From: Lytechinus variegatus
Lineage: Eukaryota; Echinodermata; Echinoidea; Temnopleuroida; Toxopneustidae
Assembly (NCBI RefSeq): GCF_018143015.1
Contig: NC_054746.1
Location: 28,609,129 to 28,673,128 of the forward strand
Length of the DNA: 64,000 nucleotides
Direction: 5' to 3'
This document shows, piece by piece, positions 11,349 through 23,251 of this stretch. Numbering within the stretch: the stretch's first letter is position 1; the number at the start of each line of letters is the position of its first letter. A program made the translations under genes and the position numbers. Below the pieces are notes generated by a model. That model did no database searches. It saw only the letters and a program-made list of their open reading frames with translations, and was not told the origin of the DNA.

Positions 11349-12678
11349 CCCAGATAACAATGTTTCGTTGGGCCATTAACCTTTGCAGTTATGGAGGTGT
11401 AACGTTGGGCTAACGTTATTCTTGCCGTCGGGCCAACGTTGGCCCAACATCATTCAAAGGTATGATGTTGGTCCAATGTTAAGCCAACGTTAAACCAACG
11501 TTTAGCCAACGTATAGCCAACCACCAACCAACCATTTTTAAGCCAATAAAAAAATAGACATTCTCCTTATCACTCATACTTAACGCATCTTGTATCTGAT
11601 CCTACTTGTAGACATTAATTTTCTTAGTTTATAATACCTATACCTACACCTACACCTACAATCCTATTCTACTCTAACAACAATGACAGTCGGTGAAATA
11701 TATATATATATATATACACACATTCTCGTTGCGAGTATGTTTTTCATAGTTAGTATTTGTAAAAAGATGGATTTTAATTAGATTCTGAAATCATTAGCCT
11801 TCAAATCATATTCATAACATAACATATAGTTTTTTATTCATACTTAAATACATTTTATTCAATGACAAGAATATCATAGAAATTTTTAAAATATAAATCC
11901 TAACAAAATTGCATTACAAACACGATCATTTGTAATCGGTTCGTTGGCCAAACGTCGGCAATAGCGATTGCGGAAAAAAATCCGATAAATCATTATTTGA
12001 TTGGTATTGGTAAATGAAAGGGGGCTGCATAAAAAGGTTTTACACCCATATTATCCCAAGTGTCTTAAGGTTGATTTTGATTAAATTGTATTGTTCAATC
12101 ATATATTGAAAAATCATTTACAAATAACCAGAAATAGCATGTCATGCAAGAAAAACTTACCTCTTAAATGTTTTTAAGTATGAGCATTTATGGGTCAACG
12201 TTACTAGGCTACAGAAACGAAATTACACAATGTAGCGCGCACTCAAAATGGAAACGTTTACCCAATATTAGCTCGCGACGGTGGCTTTACGACCCCGACC
12301 AACAAGACCAAATGTCGACGTTGGGTGACCGTTAGACAGATGACCATTACCCAACGTCACACGCACTCAAAATGCCAACCTTGGCCCAATGTTGGCTCGA
12401 CGTTGGCTTTACGACCGCGACCAACCCGACCACTGCCGACGTTGGGCCAACGTTACATAGCTGACCATAATCCAACGTCGCGCAAACTCAAAATGCCAAC
12501 GTTGGCTCAACGTTGGCTTCACGACCGCGACCAACCCGACCACTGCCGACGTTGGGCCAACATTACATAGCTGACCATAATCCAACATCGCGCAAACTCA
12601 AAATGCCAACGTTGGCTTCACGACCGCGACCAACCCGACCACTGCCGACGTTGGCCCAACGTCGCCTTGCTATCTGGG
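11349..12678. mobile_element. 1,330-bp transposon nested in the CCCGGG element, TA duplication
   Basis: Ends CCCAGATAACAATG and CGCCTTGCTATCTGGG are imperfect inverted repeats. TA flanks both sides (11347-11348, 12679-12680). The uninterrupted copy at 63.9 kb reads ATATAATGCAT across this point with a single TA, which is the empty site. The interior is rich in CCAACGTTGG palindromes and has a 110-bp tandem repeat near its right end. No transposase ORF is seen. Confidence 0.88.
12310..12660. repeat. 110-bp tandem repeat with ACGTTGG palindromes
   Basis: The block from GCCGACGTTGGGCCAAC through CAACCCGACCACT recurs with a 110-bp step (about 12434 and 12544), plus partial copies at either side. 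It lies inside the nested transposon. Confidence 0.8.
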
Positions 12679-13619
12679 TAATGCATAGTGGGTATATGCC
12701 GCGGAGGGGACCCCCATTTTCACACTCAAATTTCCGTTCCAAGGCATAGCATTTTTGCCTTGTTGAGAAAAAAAACAAAGAAAGCCGCTCCAAGGCATAG
12801 CATTTTCTTCTTATCGAGAAAAAAAGAAGAGGGAAATCCGCTCCAAAGCTTCGCATATTTTTCGTTACGCCGCTTCGATCGCATTGAATGAGCTGCAATT
12901 TTGGTGAAAAGCGGCCACAGAGCTCCCCCGGAGGAGGCCGCGCTAGCTGCATCATCCATAGGGATGCATACGCACTCACACGCTGGTGATCCGTTCCAAG
13001 AACCCCTGTTTTCACAAACATTTGTCGTTCCGAAGCCTGTTCCGAGGACCCTCCTTTTTGCAATAACCCCGCTCCAAGGCCCCCGTTTTTTGTCTCGCCC
13101 GCTGCACACCCCCACCACATTTTGGTCGAGTGTCCCCCCCCTGGGCCTCATACACTTGACTTGAGACAGGCAGTGAAAAAGGTCAGTCAAAGCTGACAAG
13201 CATTCAGGTTGTTGTAAAGTATTACTTTTTTATTGGCAAGTTGAATTGAATTGAATTCTCTCCCCTTATTTTTCTTTCAATTTTTTTGCACCTCCAATAG
13301 AGTGCAGAGGGCAGTCGCTATGCCCCATTGCATGATTTGCCTATTTTTTTTTCAAAATAAGACTAAAGTAAAGACTAAAGAGGAAAGGTTTGTTTATTTC
13401 ATAAATATCACTGACCTCACATGACCTTTGATCTCGACTTGGCAACAAATTATTAATAAAATCTTATAAAATCCAATATTCATTGAAAAGGTGCACTCCA
13501 GGATGAAGATATTTATATTTCAATAAATTGAGTAAAATTAACAGAGCAAAATGCTGCAAATTTGATCAAAATTGGATAACAAAGTATAAATTGCATTTCA
13601 AAGATTTGCATTATTTCAC

Positions 13620-14830
13620 TGAAACAGTTCTGGGCATAATTTGTGAACAAATTTTCGGCATTACTCCTATGTGTTTAAGATCGCATGCCCGATCTTTAAT
13701 GAAAATCAGAAGTCCTAAAAAATTGAAACCAGTGGGATTCAAACCTGCCATCTAAGTCTCTGGGCAGCGACTCAACCACCATGCTATTCTGGTTCACGGC
13801 TAAGCCACGATGAACAGGAATTCAAATACCCTCTATCCTCTTCTTTCTGACTCATTAATATGCAAATGCCATCCGCCGTGGACAATAGATAGTAAATAAA
13901 GAGGCTTTAATAGGAGGTCATAATAATTTATGAACAAATTTTTGGCATTACTGCTATGTGTTTAAGATTCCATGCTTGATATTTAATGAAAATCAGAAGT
14001 CCGAAAAAATTGAAACCAGTGGGATTCGAACCTGCCATCTACTGCTCTCCGGGCAGCGATTTATAACCACCAGGCTATTCTGGTTCACGGCTGAGTCACG
14101 ATAAACTGGAATACAAATACCCTCTATCCTCTTCTTTCTGACTCATTAATATGCAAATGCCATCCGCCGTGGACAATAGATAGTAAATAAAGAGGCTTTA
14201 TAATAGGAGGTCATAATAATTTGTGAACAAATTTTTGGCATTACTGCTATGTGTTTAAGATTGCATGCTTGATATTTAATGAAAATCAGAAGTCCTAAAA
14301 AATTGGAACCAGTGGGATTCGAACCTGCCATCTACTGCTCTCCGGGCAGCGATTTATAACCACCAGGCTATTCTGGTTCACGGCTGAGTCACGATAAACT
14401 GGAATACAAATACCCTCTATCCTCTTCTTTCTGACTCATTAATATGCAAATGCCATCCGCCGTGGACAATAGATAGTAAATAAAGAGGCTTTATAATAGG
14501 AGGTCATAATAATTTGTGAACAAATTTTTGGCATTACTGCTATGTGTTTAAGATTGCATACTTGATCTTTAATGAAAATCAGAAGTCCTAAAAAATTGGA
14601 ACCAGTGGGATTCGAACCTGCCATCTACTGCTTTATGGGCAGCGACTTAACCACCAGGCTATTCTGGTTCACGGCTGAGTCACGATAAACTGGAATACAA
14701 ATACCCTCTATCCTCTTCTTTCTGACTCATTAATATGCAAATGCCATCCGCCGTGGACAATAGATAGTAATATAGAGGCTTTAACAGGAGGTCATAATAA
14801 TTTGTGAACAAATTTACTGCATTGCTCCTG
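13620..14830. repeat. Tandem array (~4 units, ~290 bp) of a tRNA-like repeat
   Basis: The marker TGTGTTTAAGAT recurs at 13671, 13959, 14251 and 14544, with a worn fifth start at 14830 (steps 288, 292, 293, 286). Each unit contains, on the minus strand, a tRNA-like block: AGCCTGGTGGTTA (A-box-like) and GGTTCGAATCCCACTGG (B-box), for instance at 14310-14390. The rest of the unit is shared A/T-rich sequence. This is most simply a tRNA-derived SINE amplified in tandem. A lone fragment of the unit sits at about 52361-52440. Confidence 0.8.
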
Positions 14831-15835
14831 TGTTTAGGCATGTCTTCATGAATATTCATTACATGGGCAGATGATGTCATATCCCCACTTGTTCTTTTGT
14901 ATTTTATGATATAAAATATTCGGTTTAATCAGAATTTCCTACGGTACCAAGATTGCTGCAACTTATTTCATCATAATGGAGGCATGTTTACACATGTGAT
15001 GAACAATTATGATTTCATATAATAACATAAGAAAAAAAGAATTTGACATCATCAGCCCACCAAATGAATAATCATGACAACGTGCATATAACTGTTTTCA
15101 CAAAATATTGCTAAAATTTAAAAATCAATTACTTCGTTATTATTTGTAATCCAATTTTGATAAAATTGTCAGCATTTTGCTCTGTGAATTTTACCCTATT
15201 TATTTAGATATAAATTTCGTCAGCCTGGAGCATCCCATTAACTATGGGTCTCTTAAAGTGGTACTACTACAGACTGGAAATAATAAACAGAGTAAAGTTC
15301 ACCAAGAAAAATGCTGACATATTTATAAAAATATGATAAAGTTTCTGCATTTCAAGGTATAGCAATATTTTTGTGAAAACAGTTTTACACATTGTCGTGA
15401 ATATTCATTAGGTTGGCTATTCATTGATGTCATGTCTCCACTTTCCTTATTCTTATGTTATTACATGAAATCATTAATTTCATATGTTCATACTATGAGT
15501 ACGGTCTCCCTTTAAACAAAATAAGTTGCAGCAATGATTATTTTACACAGTAAGTCAGTTGTCAGTCCATGATTATGTCTAAATCTTGGAAAACAAAATT
15601 TCAAATAATGTATACAAGAGAACAAGTGAGGATATGACATCAATTTGCTCAATGAATATTCATGAAGACATGCATAGAACTGATATAATGCAAAGAGCCT
15701 TTTATTATGTCTGAATGTTGTTATTCCTTGTCTGATTCTGATGAAATTATCAGTATTATGTTTGTCTGGTTTTTCTTTATCTGCTTAAACCATATTATTC
15801 TCTCCGTGGAGTACCCCTTTAAAATAGAGGTTAGG
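14831..15835. repeat. Dispersed inverted-repeat-like DNA with ATGAATATTCAT motifs
   Basis: The motif TGAATATTCATTA/GAAGACATG and the phrase GATGTCAT(A/G)TC(T/C)CCACTT appear at about 14850, 15395 and, inverted, 15625-15680. They look like parts of one or two worn fold-back elements; ends and target duplications could not be defined. Confidence 0.45.
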
Positions 15836-17530
15836 TTTGACGATAATTTGGTGCTCAATCCATAAAACAACCCAGAATATTCACTTTCTCCATTATGGCA
15901 GGGAAAAGAAAAGGAGAAATGCAATCTCAACATTTTTTTATGCGTATCTTCCTATAATATTTCGCACGGACTTTAGACCAAGGCCTGATTAAATTTTTGA
16001 TAAGTGTTACAATGTATGTCAATTATCTTACAACTGCCACTGTCTATCATAACCTCTTTTTCAGGGGGGGGGGGGATTTTGTGTGAATAATTTCTGATGT
16101 GAAATATCAACAAATAATCAGGTTTGAATTTAAGGCAATGAAAGCCTTGTGGCATACATGCACATGTACTGTCACTTCCTTGGCATTCAGAATATTTATG
16201 CTATGTTTCCTGAGCTGCATTTTCTAAAGATATTGAGATGACCTGAGAAGTGATGAGATCTCATACCATTTTCACCAACAATAATTTGTTGTAACTCCCA
16301 TCATACATCCTTGTGCTGATGTCCGTCTCCCCCCCTCATTTGTCCACTTCTAATTCTTTCCATTCCTTGACTGATAAATCTGAAGAGGTTCTAACCTCTC
16401 TTGTCTACTTCTCAATATTTTAAGTTATTTGTTTTAGCAAGTCTTTTTTTATCATCACACGGAAGATTTCTTCCTGAGAACTTTGTAGCTTTCAGTGAAG
16501 CAACACAGTTAATGCTAAAAAAATCATCTTCAAGACAGATGATATTTTTTTAATGAAAATTCTATATTTTTTGTTCATGTTGGACTCTGTATTGTTTGTT
16601 GTGTGGGACCCTTCAAATACTTATAGGTGTAGAAGCTTTGGTTGATAAAGTTGATAAAAGTAAGTTCTATTAATTTTTTTTCACATTTCATGCATGAGAA
16701 ATGAAGTATTACATGTAGGGCCTTAAAGGTAAATGCTAGTTTTGGTAACGATATCAAAATGATTTCGTACAGAATCCAATGAAATGACCACCAAAGTGTC
16801 TGTTTGTATAAATAAAACGCATGTGCCAAAGGATTCTGGAAGAAATTGTGTAATTGCTGAGAAATCAGCAAATAAGCACAGGATTCAGGTAGAGCGTCGG
16901 GCCCAACTCTCTAAGCAATAATTATACATTGTCCCACGTGCGCTTATCTGTGTTGGGGATCTTCGGTGTGAACATTTTTCAGCGTAGATTTCAAGATTTC
17001 ACAAAGTTCAGTTAATGTAACTGTACCAGATCTAGACCCTCGATATACTGACAATTAAGCCTTGTTTTACAGACTTTCTCATGAATTCAGTGTTTACTGC
17101 AACTACTGGAATTTTTCTTTAAGAATAATAACTATTAACTGTGCCATTCATTTATGTATTTTTGATTGCATAGACCTTTCAATCATTTGTTTAAAGATTA
17201 ATTTATTTTTATTCAAAGATTGAAAGTGCTTGTGAATATTCCACAAGATTACAACAAACCTCTTGTCCCTTATTCATATAAAAGGTATAATGGATATGTC
17301 TGGTACATTATGTTTGCATCAACAGTATACTTGATTATGAGGATGAATCCTTAAAAAAGTGCTCTCCGTAGATTAGGACATTATATAAACAACCGGCATT
17401 AAAACATTTAAATTTAGTAATTGTATTGCCACTTCAAGTTTATTACCTTAATTTTGATATTTTATGCATTGACAGGAAGTTTACAAGATTCCTGAAATGA
17501 TTGTGGTACCCTTCAGTCCTTGATAGAGCT
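15836..17530. other. Presumed 5' region or intron of selenoprotein L gene
   Basis: AT-rich, no coding exon recognised. If the 10.9-11.2 kb segment is exon 1, this is intron. Confidence 0.4.
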
Positions 17531-17624
17531 ATGGCAGATGAAAATAGACGGTTGGTGTCTGTTCTTGAACAGCACACTAAACAACTTGAGGAGCTACTGG
17601 ACGGAGTCAAGTCCAGGGTCAAAG
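17531..17624 (+). CDS. SELENOL: Selenoprotein L coding exon 1
   Basis: Encodes residues 1-31, starting MADENRRLV; charged and helical. It ends AAAG before donor GTGACA, phase 1. An in-frame TGA at 17498-17500 precedes the ATG. A possible acceptor (CTTCAG at about 17511-17516) suggests that a 5' non-coding exon joins here. Confidence 0.85.
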
Positions 17625-20600
17625 GTGACACCTATTTCTGATTGCATCGCATTATACCAAGGCTGTGTTTTCAAACAGCAAGTTGCTATTCCAAATATCA
17701 AGATTTTATTGTTAACCAAAGATCATAATTTTGATAATAAATGAACACATATTTGTAAAGCTTAGATTCCCCATATTTATTCAGTGCAACACAATATATG
17801 ATGAGATTTCTTGAATGTTCATTTTCAGCCTTTTAAGAAATAGAAAAATCACTCAGAAATAAATAAGTTTTCTTTTAAGAATCCATATTTCTTTCGATAA
17901 TTAGAAAAATATTTTTGCTGTAAAAACAGGAAGATATTTATTTTGCTGTGATTTTATTCATCACTCTGTTTATTGATAGTACCCATGCATTTTTCAACTA
18001 TGTTAGATGCCATGGAAGGCAGCCATTATAAAACAAATTTGCCTTAAGGCCTACTTTCCACCAAGTATTAGCTATATCCAATTATCCAGTCTTATTGTTT
18101 AGTTGTTTACCATTTTTTTTTAATTCCACTTTTAATGCAATGGACACTTAGTATATAGATCTACAGGCTTGACTGGTCTCAATGTTTGTCACCCATTTTA
18201 CTCTTTATTCAAGAAAATAATATGACTTTATCTTGTTTTCAGTCTTATTTCAAAGGAGATGAAGCATGTAGTCACTTTAAAGCTATCACTCTGATTCTTC
18301 CAATCTAGTTTCAATAATGCCAGAATAAAATTACTGACTTGTTGGTTTCTGTTGAAGGTGAACTTATGATCACCTCCCGTTTCTCATTTGATTTTACATT
18401 ATATATTGGGGAAGGAGGTGGGTGGGGTTAAAAAACATTAAATTTTATTTTCAAGCTAACAATTTTTTTTTCTAATTACTCCTACAAACAGATACTATGC
18501 AAGATGTTGCAGAAATGGGCATTTCTCAACTTGGTCGGGCAATTGGAATTTACTACTCTCTTTTCACGAGGTATGTGAAGACCCCTTTTCCCTTCTCTCC
18601 TCCCTCTCTCCTATCCCTTACTTTCTCCCTATCTCACTATCCCTCATTCCCCTTCCCTTTCATTTTTATTATTATTGATTTGTTAATTAGTTTCACTTCC
18701 AATGATGGTAACATAAGATTGGCGTAGAGAGTGTATTCACAAAATTAATCAGATACTTTCCGCCTTGTAAGACAACCTACACCTTTTCTGCATAGCTGCC
18801 TTCATGAAAACCAAAAGATGATTCTAATCAAAGTCTCTACTGCAAAAGGAATCAGTTCGGCAGTTGGTTTATATTGTTTTCTTGCAGATTTCTTGCTAAC
18901 ATAACCACATTTCTGAAAATGTTGTATTTTTGCAACATTCAAATTGTAGATACATGTGTCCATCATTAATCAGCAACCTTCATTTATTGCTGTTGACATG
19001 AACATTCACTTCACTTAAGACTTAACTCTATTGAACTTGTAACATTGTATGTTCAAACACATACATGGTATTCATGTTGGTCCGTAAACCCAGACAGCAT
19101 GACATCTGAACTAATACAGAGACGCTAATGACAAAACAGGTCAAGGAAGTTCAGAAATGAGACAATGGATGGAATGTAAAATATAGAAAAATAAAGAATT
19201 AAGAATTCATCTATTCTAGGTTCACAGATGTTTTCATAATTGTCATACCATAACAATTGTCATTCCATAACAATTGTCATTCAACATGGTTATGATCAAT
19301 ACATGTAGTATCATACATGAATATGCAAATTAACACATTAAGCTGTGATATACATGTAAGTCTTGATTGTGAGTTTTTTAATTCTGATGATTTATTTCAG
19401 TAATGTTTCGTTGTTGAATTTTCATCAGTAATCTGTCAGTTACATCTGACCTCTGAGCTTCATTAGATTGCAAGATTCAGCAAAAACATTTTTAATGCAT
19501 TTTGACATAATAGCATAATCTACCTAACATCCGACATGATAGCTCATCCCATTTGATTTCCCCCAAGAAACTGTCATATTTTTTTTCAACCTGTCACTTA
19601 ATGCTAATGATATTGAGGCTGAATGTTTGTATTCAAAGTTAATTTATTCAAAAGTTAACGGGGAGAGCCATCCTGAATTCAGAGAAGAGCTTTTATTTCA
19701 ATAGGCTAATTTCAGATCTGGAATAAAAAGAACATAAAGCTGTCAAATGCGACTGAAATTAGCTATGCGTAGAGAAACATTGAAGCACTGTGCACTAAAT
19801 CCTAGTTTTAGGTGAAAAGTTTAATACTAGTTCACATTTCCATTCTCATACACCTGCTGTTTCCATATTACATAGATGTTTATTAAACCTCACCTACCTG
19901 AGTTTATCGGGTCAATTTAATTGTTTAGGTGTTTTAAACTGTCTGGGACAGTATTGTTCTTTATGCAAGACTGCTCATACCTGCTAAGTGACATCGTACT
20001 GTTATGCTTAATTGACCATGAAAATAATATCCTGGATTTGTCAACATATTTGATCAGCCGAAAGTTCATGAAGAAAGGTAATAATTATAAAGTAAGATAA
20101 AGTTTCCTTCCCTTTTAGTTTTTATCATTCAAAGTTTTGAGCTACAACCTTTGTTCTATGAACCCCCCTGAAATAATACCATTTGAGAAAGACAAAAAAA
20201 AAATCCTTCTTCGCCAAAGAATCTTTATGTTGGCTAATTTTCCTGCTTGGTATTGCAATACCGGTACATACATGTACTTAAAAAAAAGTTTTTTTCAGTA
20301 AATTCTAAATCAAGGACAGATTGAGGGGTTGAGCACAGGAGGAACATTCCTCTTTTCTGTCCATTTTTTCTAAACACAGATAGTATCATTTGGTATGTAG
20401 TGCCCCCTTCCCCCCAGCCCCATTGGAACCTGGGTGGAAATAGGTTAAGATCTTTTCGGGAGCTTGATATACATTTCTTTTGAAAGAAAAAGTGGCAGAT
20501 TGTTATTTTAATACATTTGTTTATTCGTACACAGATAGCATTCCCCTTGTATGTAATTCCCCCATCTCCCATTTTAAAATCTTAGTTGGATATACTGTAA

Positions 20601-23189
20601 GAATGTATAAATACCCCCATTCTCTCATTCTCGTAGGCTATATTTTGGGAGTACCCAGTTTTTGAGGCTTATTCAGATATCAAAGGTGTGACAAAGCTGA
20701 AACAAAAATTGTGTGTACAAAGGGAGTAATTTAACGGAGACAATTACCATGACAGTTTGGAAGTAGGGAGTCCTTTATATGCTTAGTGTTCGTCTTAGTG
20801 TGACCATAGTAGAATAAAAACATGTCTTTATATAAAGGATCTACAACATGATCAGTTTCCAAAGGAGACAGATTTATACAATGATCCATCATGAGGAAGA
20901 TATAATTTCTGTGCACACCCTAAAACACAGGCAGACAGTTATCCTGAAATAGTGGCCTTTAATTCTGTTAGGGTTTCAGAACACATTTTTTTTCTTTAAG
21001 GAGACCAAGAAATCTGTACATGTTCTGCAACAAATGGTCTCTTTAGCCATCCTTTGATCTATAAAAATAGAAAGACCAATAGAATACCCTTTATTACATA
21101 ATAAACCTTCAAGATAAATATGACTTTTCCACACAATGAAGACTTATAATCTTCTTTGATGATTTCTTTCAGTTTGAACGTTGTTAGTCGTTCAGATCTA
21201 GAAACCATCTTCAAGCGTCATTTCCACCACCCACCTGTCCAAAATGCAGTCTCAGACTTAGAAGAGCTTGAGGTAGGTCTCTAAGAATTTGCCAGATACC
21301 CTCAAAGCAGTTAGAAATTCATATTTTTTCCACTTTTGTCATTAATTTCATTATTATGTGATTTATTTCATAATTGGAGTTTTCTCAGAGATGTTGCAGA
21401 GACATCTGCAACTAGCCAAATTCTGGAGTGGTAAACTAGTCACAAACTAGATGCAAGTCCAGTAAGATGACCCCTACTGCAAATTTCTATAATACAGCAC
21501 AAATATGGCAAAAAATAAATTGGCCCCAATAATATCTAAGACCAATGAGAGGGGTATAGAGGCCCAATCAATAGGGCATCCATTAATCTAAGCCTTATTG
21601 AATATGTCAGTGATCTGGGGCCCGATTCACAAAGCTTAGCAATGATCATAGAACAATTTTTTTAAAGATTGATTGCATTTACTACAATGAGCAATTAATC
21701 GTTAAAATCAAGCGTAAGATCAATCGCTAGTCTTTGTGTTACAGAACCCTGATCTAGTTTTATAATGTCTGGTGTTTTTTCATAAGACTTTCACTAATAT
21801 GCTTTAAGATTAGATTTATGTATTTCTGTTAGAGACTATAAAAGTTCTGGGTTTCATTATCTATTGATTCGGTTGGTTGGAGGCACCACTATTCTTCTAT
21901 CACATTTCATTGTTTGGTTATTTCTTTTGTAAATCTATACAATACTTGAATGCTTTCCAATGATGTCTGATGGCACATACATATATTTATTGTAGATGTT
22001 TAAATGTGAAGAAGTACTGCCAACAAAATGAATGGAAATTTTATATTGTATACAGGGTGAATGGGATGACTTCCTAGAAAGAGTCCAAAAGCAGATCTCT
22101 GGCCCTGGTGAGACACATTCTTCCCTTATTGTAGGATCCCAAGGACCATGTGAACTGATGGTGAAGAATGTAAGGAGTGGAATGTGAGTTTTTATTACTT
22201 ATTTTGACTCTTAACTACTACCCCTTCATTATTAAATGCACGGTTGATTTGTTATTGTTATTTGGTTGTTTTTTTACCCCAACCTACTTGTAGTTTCTAC
22301 ATGTATATTGTACTCTGTAAATTTGAGATAAGAAGAGTCTAGCATTAGATTTCTCTATGTGACTATGTTGATAGTGTGCATGTGGATTTTTTTTCATAGA
22401 AAAGCCCTTACTAATATGAGTCCTGAATTCAATGTATATTTATCATTCCCCCCCCCCCCCATACTGTACTGGTAATTTAAATGGCCATCATTCTGAATTC
22501 ATGTGTAATTTGAATAAGGCCAAAATTGTTAACTTCATCACACTAATCATCATGTACTTATATTTGATTTTGTTTGTTTCAAATTTGCATTTATTAAATG
22601 CAATAGCACCCTATAGGAAGCTGAAAGTCTTAGAAATATTTGATGTATGATTCATTTTTTGTTAAGCTATTGAAGACAAAGTGGCCACAACAATTTGTGG
22701 GTTCATCAAATAACGTCTGATGTAGAGCATAGGTAATTCCTAATAAAATATATCAGAAGAAATTGATCAAAATTTCGTTTTATATTGAGCCAATTATTAT
22801 TGTATAAGTTTTGTTTCATTTAAAGCTTTAGAAAAAAAAGGAATTCAATTCGATTCAAAATGGTCTTTATTGATAATCAAACATGTTAACAATCATACAT
22901 GAAAAAACAGCAAGAGCTGGAAAAATCATGTTTACAAGTTGGTTTTGGTACATTTTTAAATACATAGTAAAAACAATAGTAAAATGCATTAAAAAATGTT
23001 ATACATTTATTAAAAGTTAATACAATTTAGATAAAGCATAAAAGGCAATGAATATGATGAATAAGTGAGTGTAATATGACAATGGCAGACTTGAAGGAGA
23101 GGAGACTGACACTTATTTAAATGACAAAAAAATTGTATAGCTTGGGAGGGGATGACCATCTTGCATTGCCTTTCCTAGTCTACACACTC

Positions 23190-23251
<62 letters not shown>

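Larger units (their letters stand above)
11320..13145. mobile_element. CCCGGG-ended element split by a second transposon
   Basis: Left piece 11320-11348 (CCCGGGAGGGGGGGGGCACT) and right piece 12679-13145 (ending GAGTGTCCCCCCCTGGG) together make a ~494-bp element that matches the unbroken inverse copy at 63518-63983. Near-identical 8-bp flanks CCTCAGAC (11312-11319) and CCTCATAC (13146-13153) look like an old target duplication with one change. Confidence 0.8.

Noticed and set aside
12563..13199. 185- and 157-residue minus-strand ORFs (and the related frames at 63.3-63.9 kb)
   Set aside because: They lie within the CCCGGG-ended transposon and cross its insertion junction; the same frames recur in the 63.5-kb copy because the DNA is repeated, not because it is coding.
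14146..14624. Two identical 61-residue minus-strand ORFs 293 bp apart
   Set aside because: They are by-products of the tandem tRNA-like array.
13620..14830. CRISPR-like array
   Set aside because: Units are near-identical over their full ~290 bp with no short repeat plus unique spacers, and the genome is eukaryotic.
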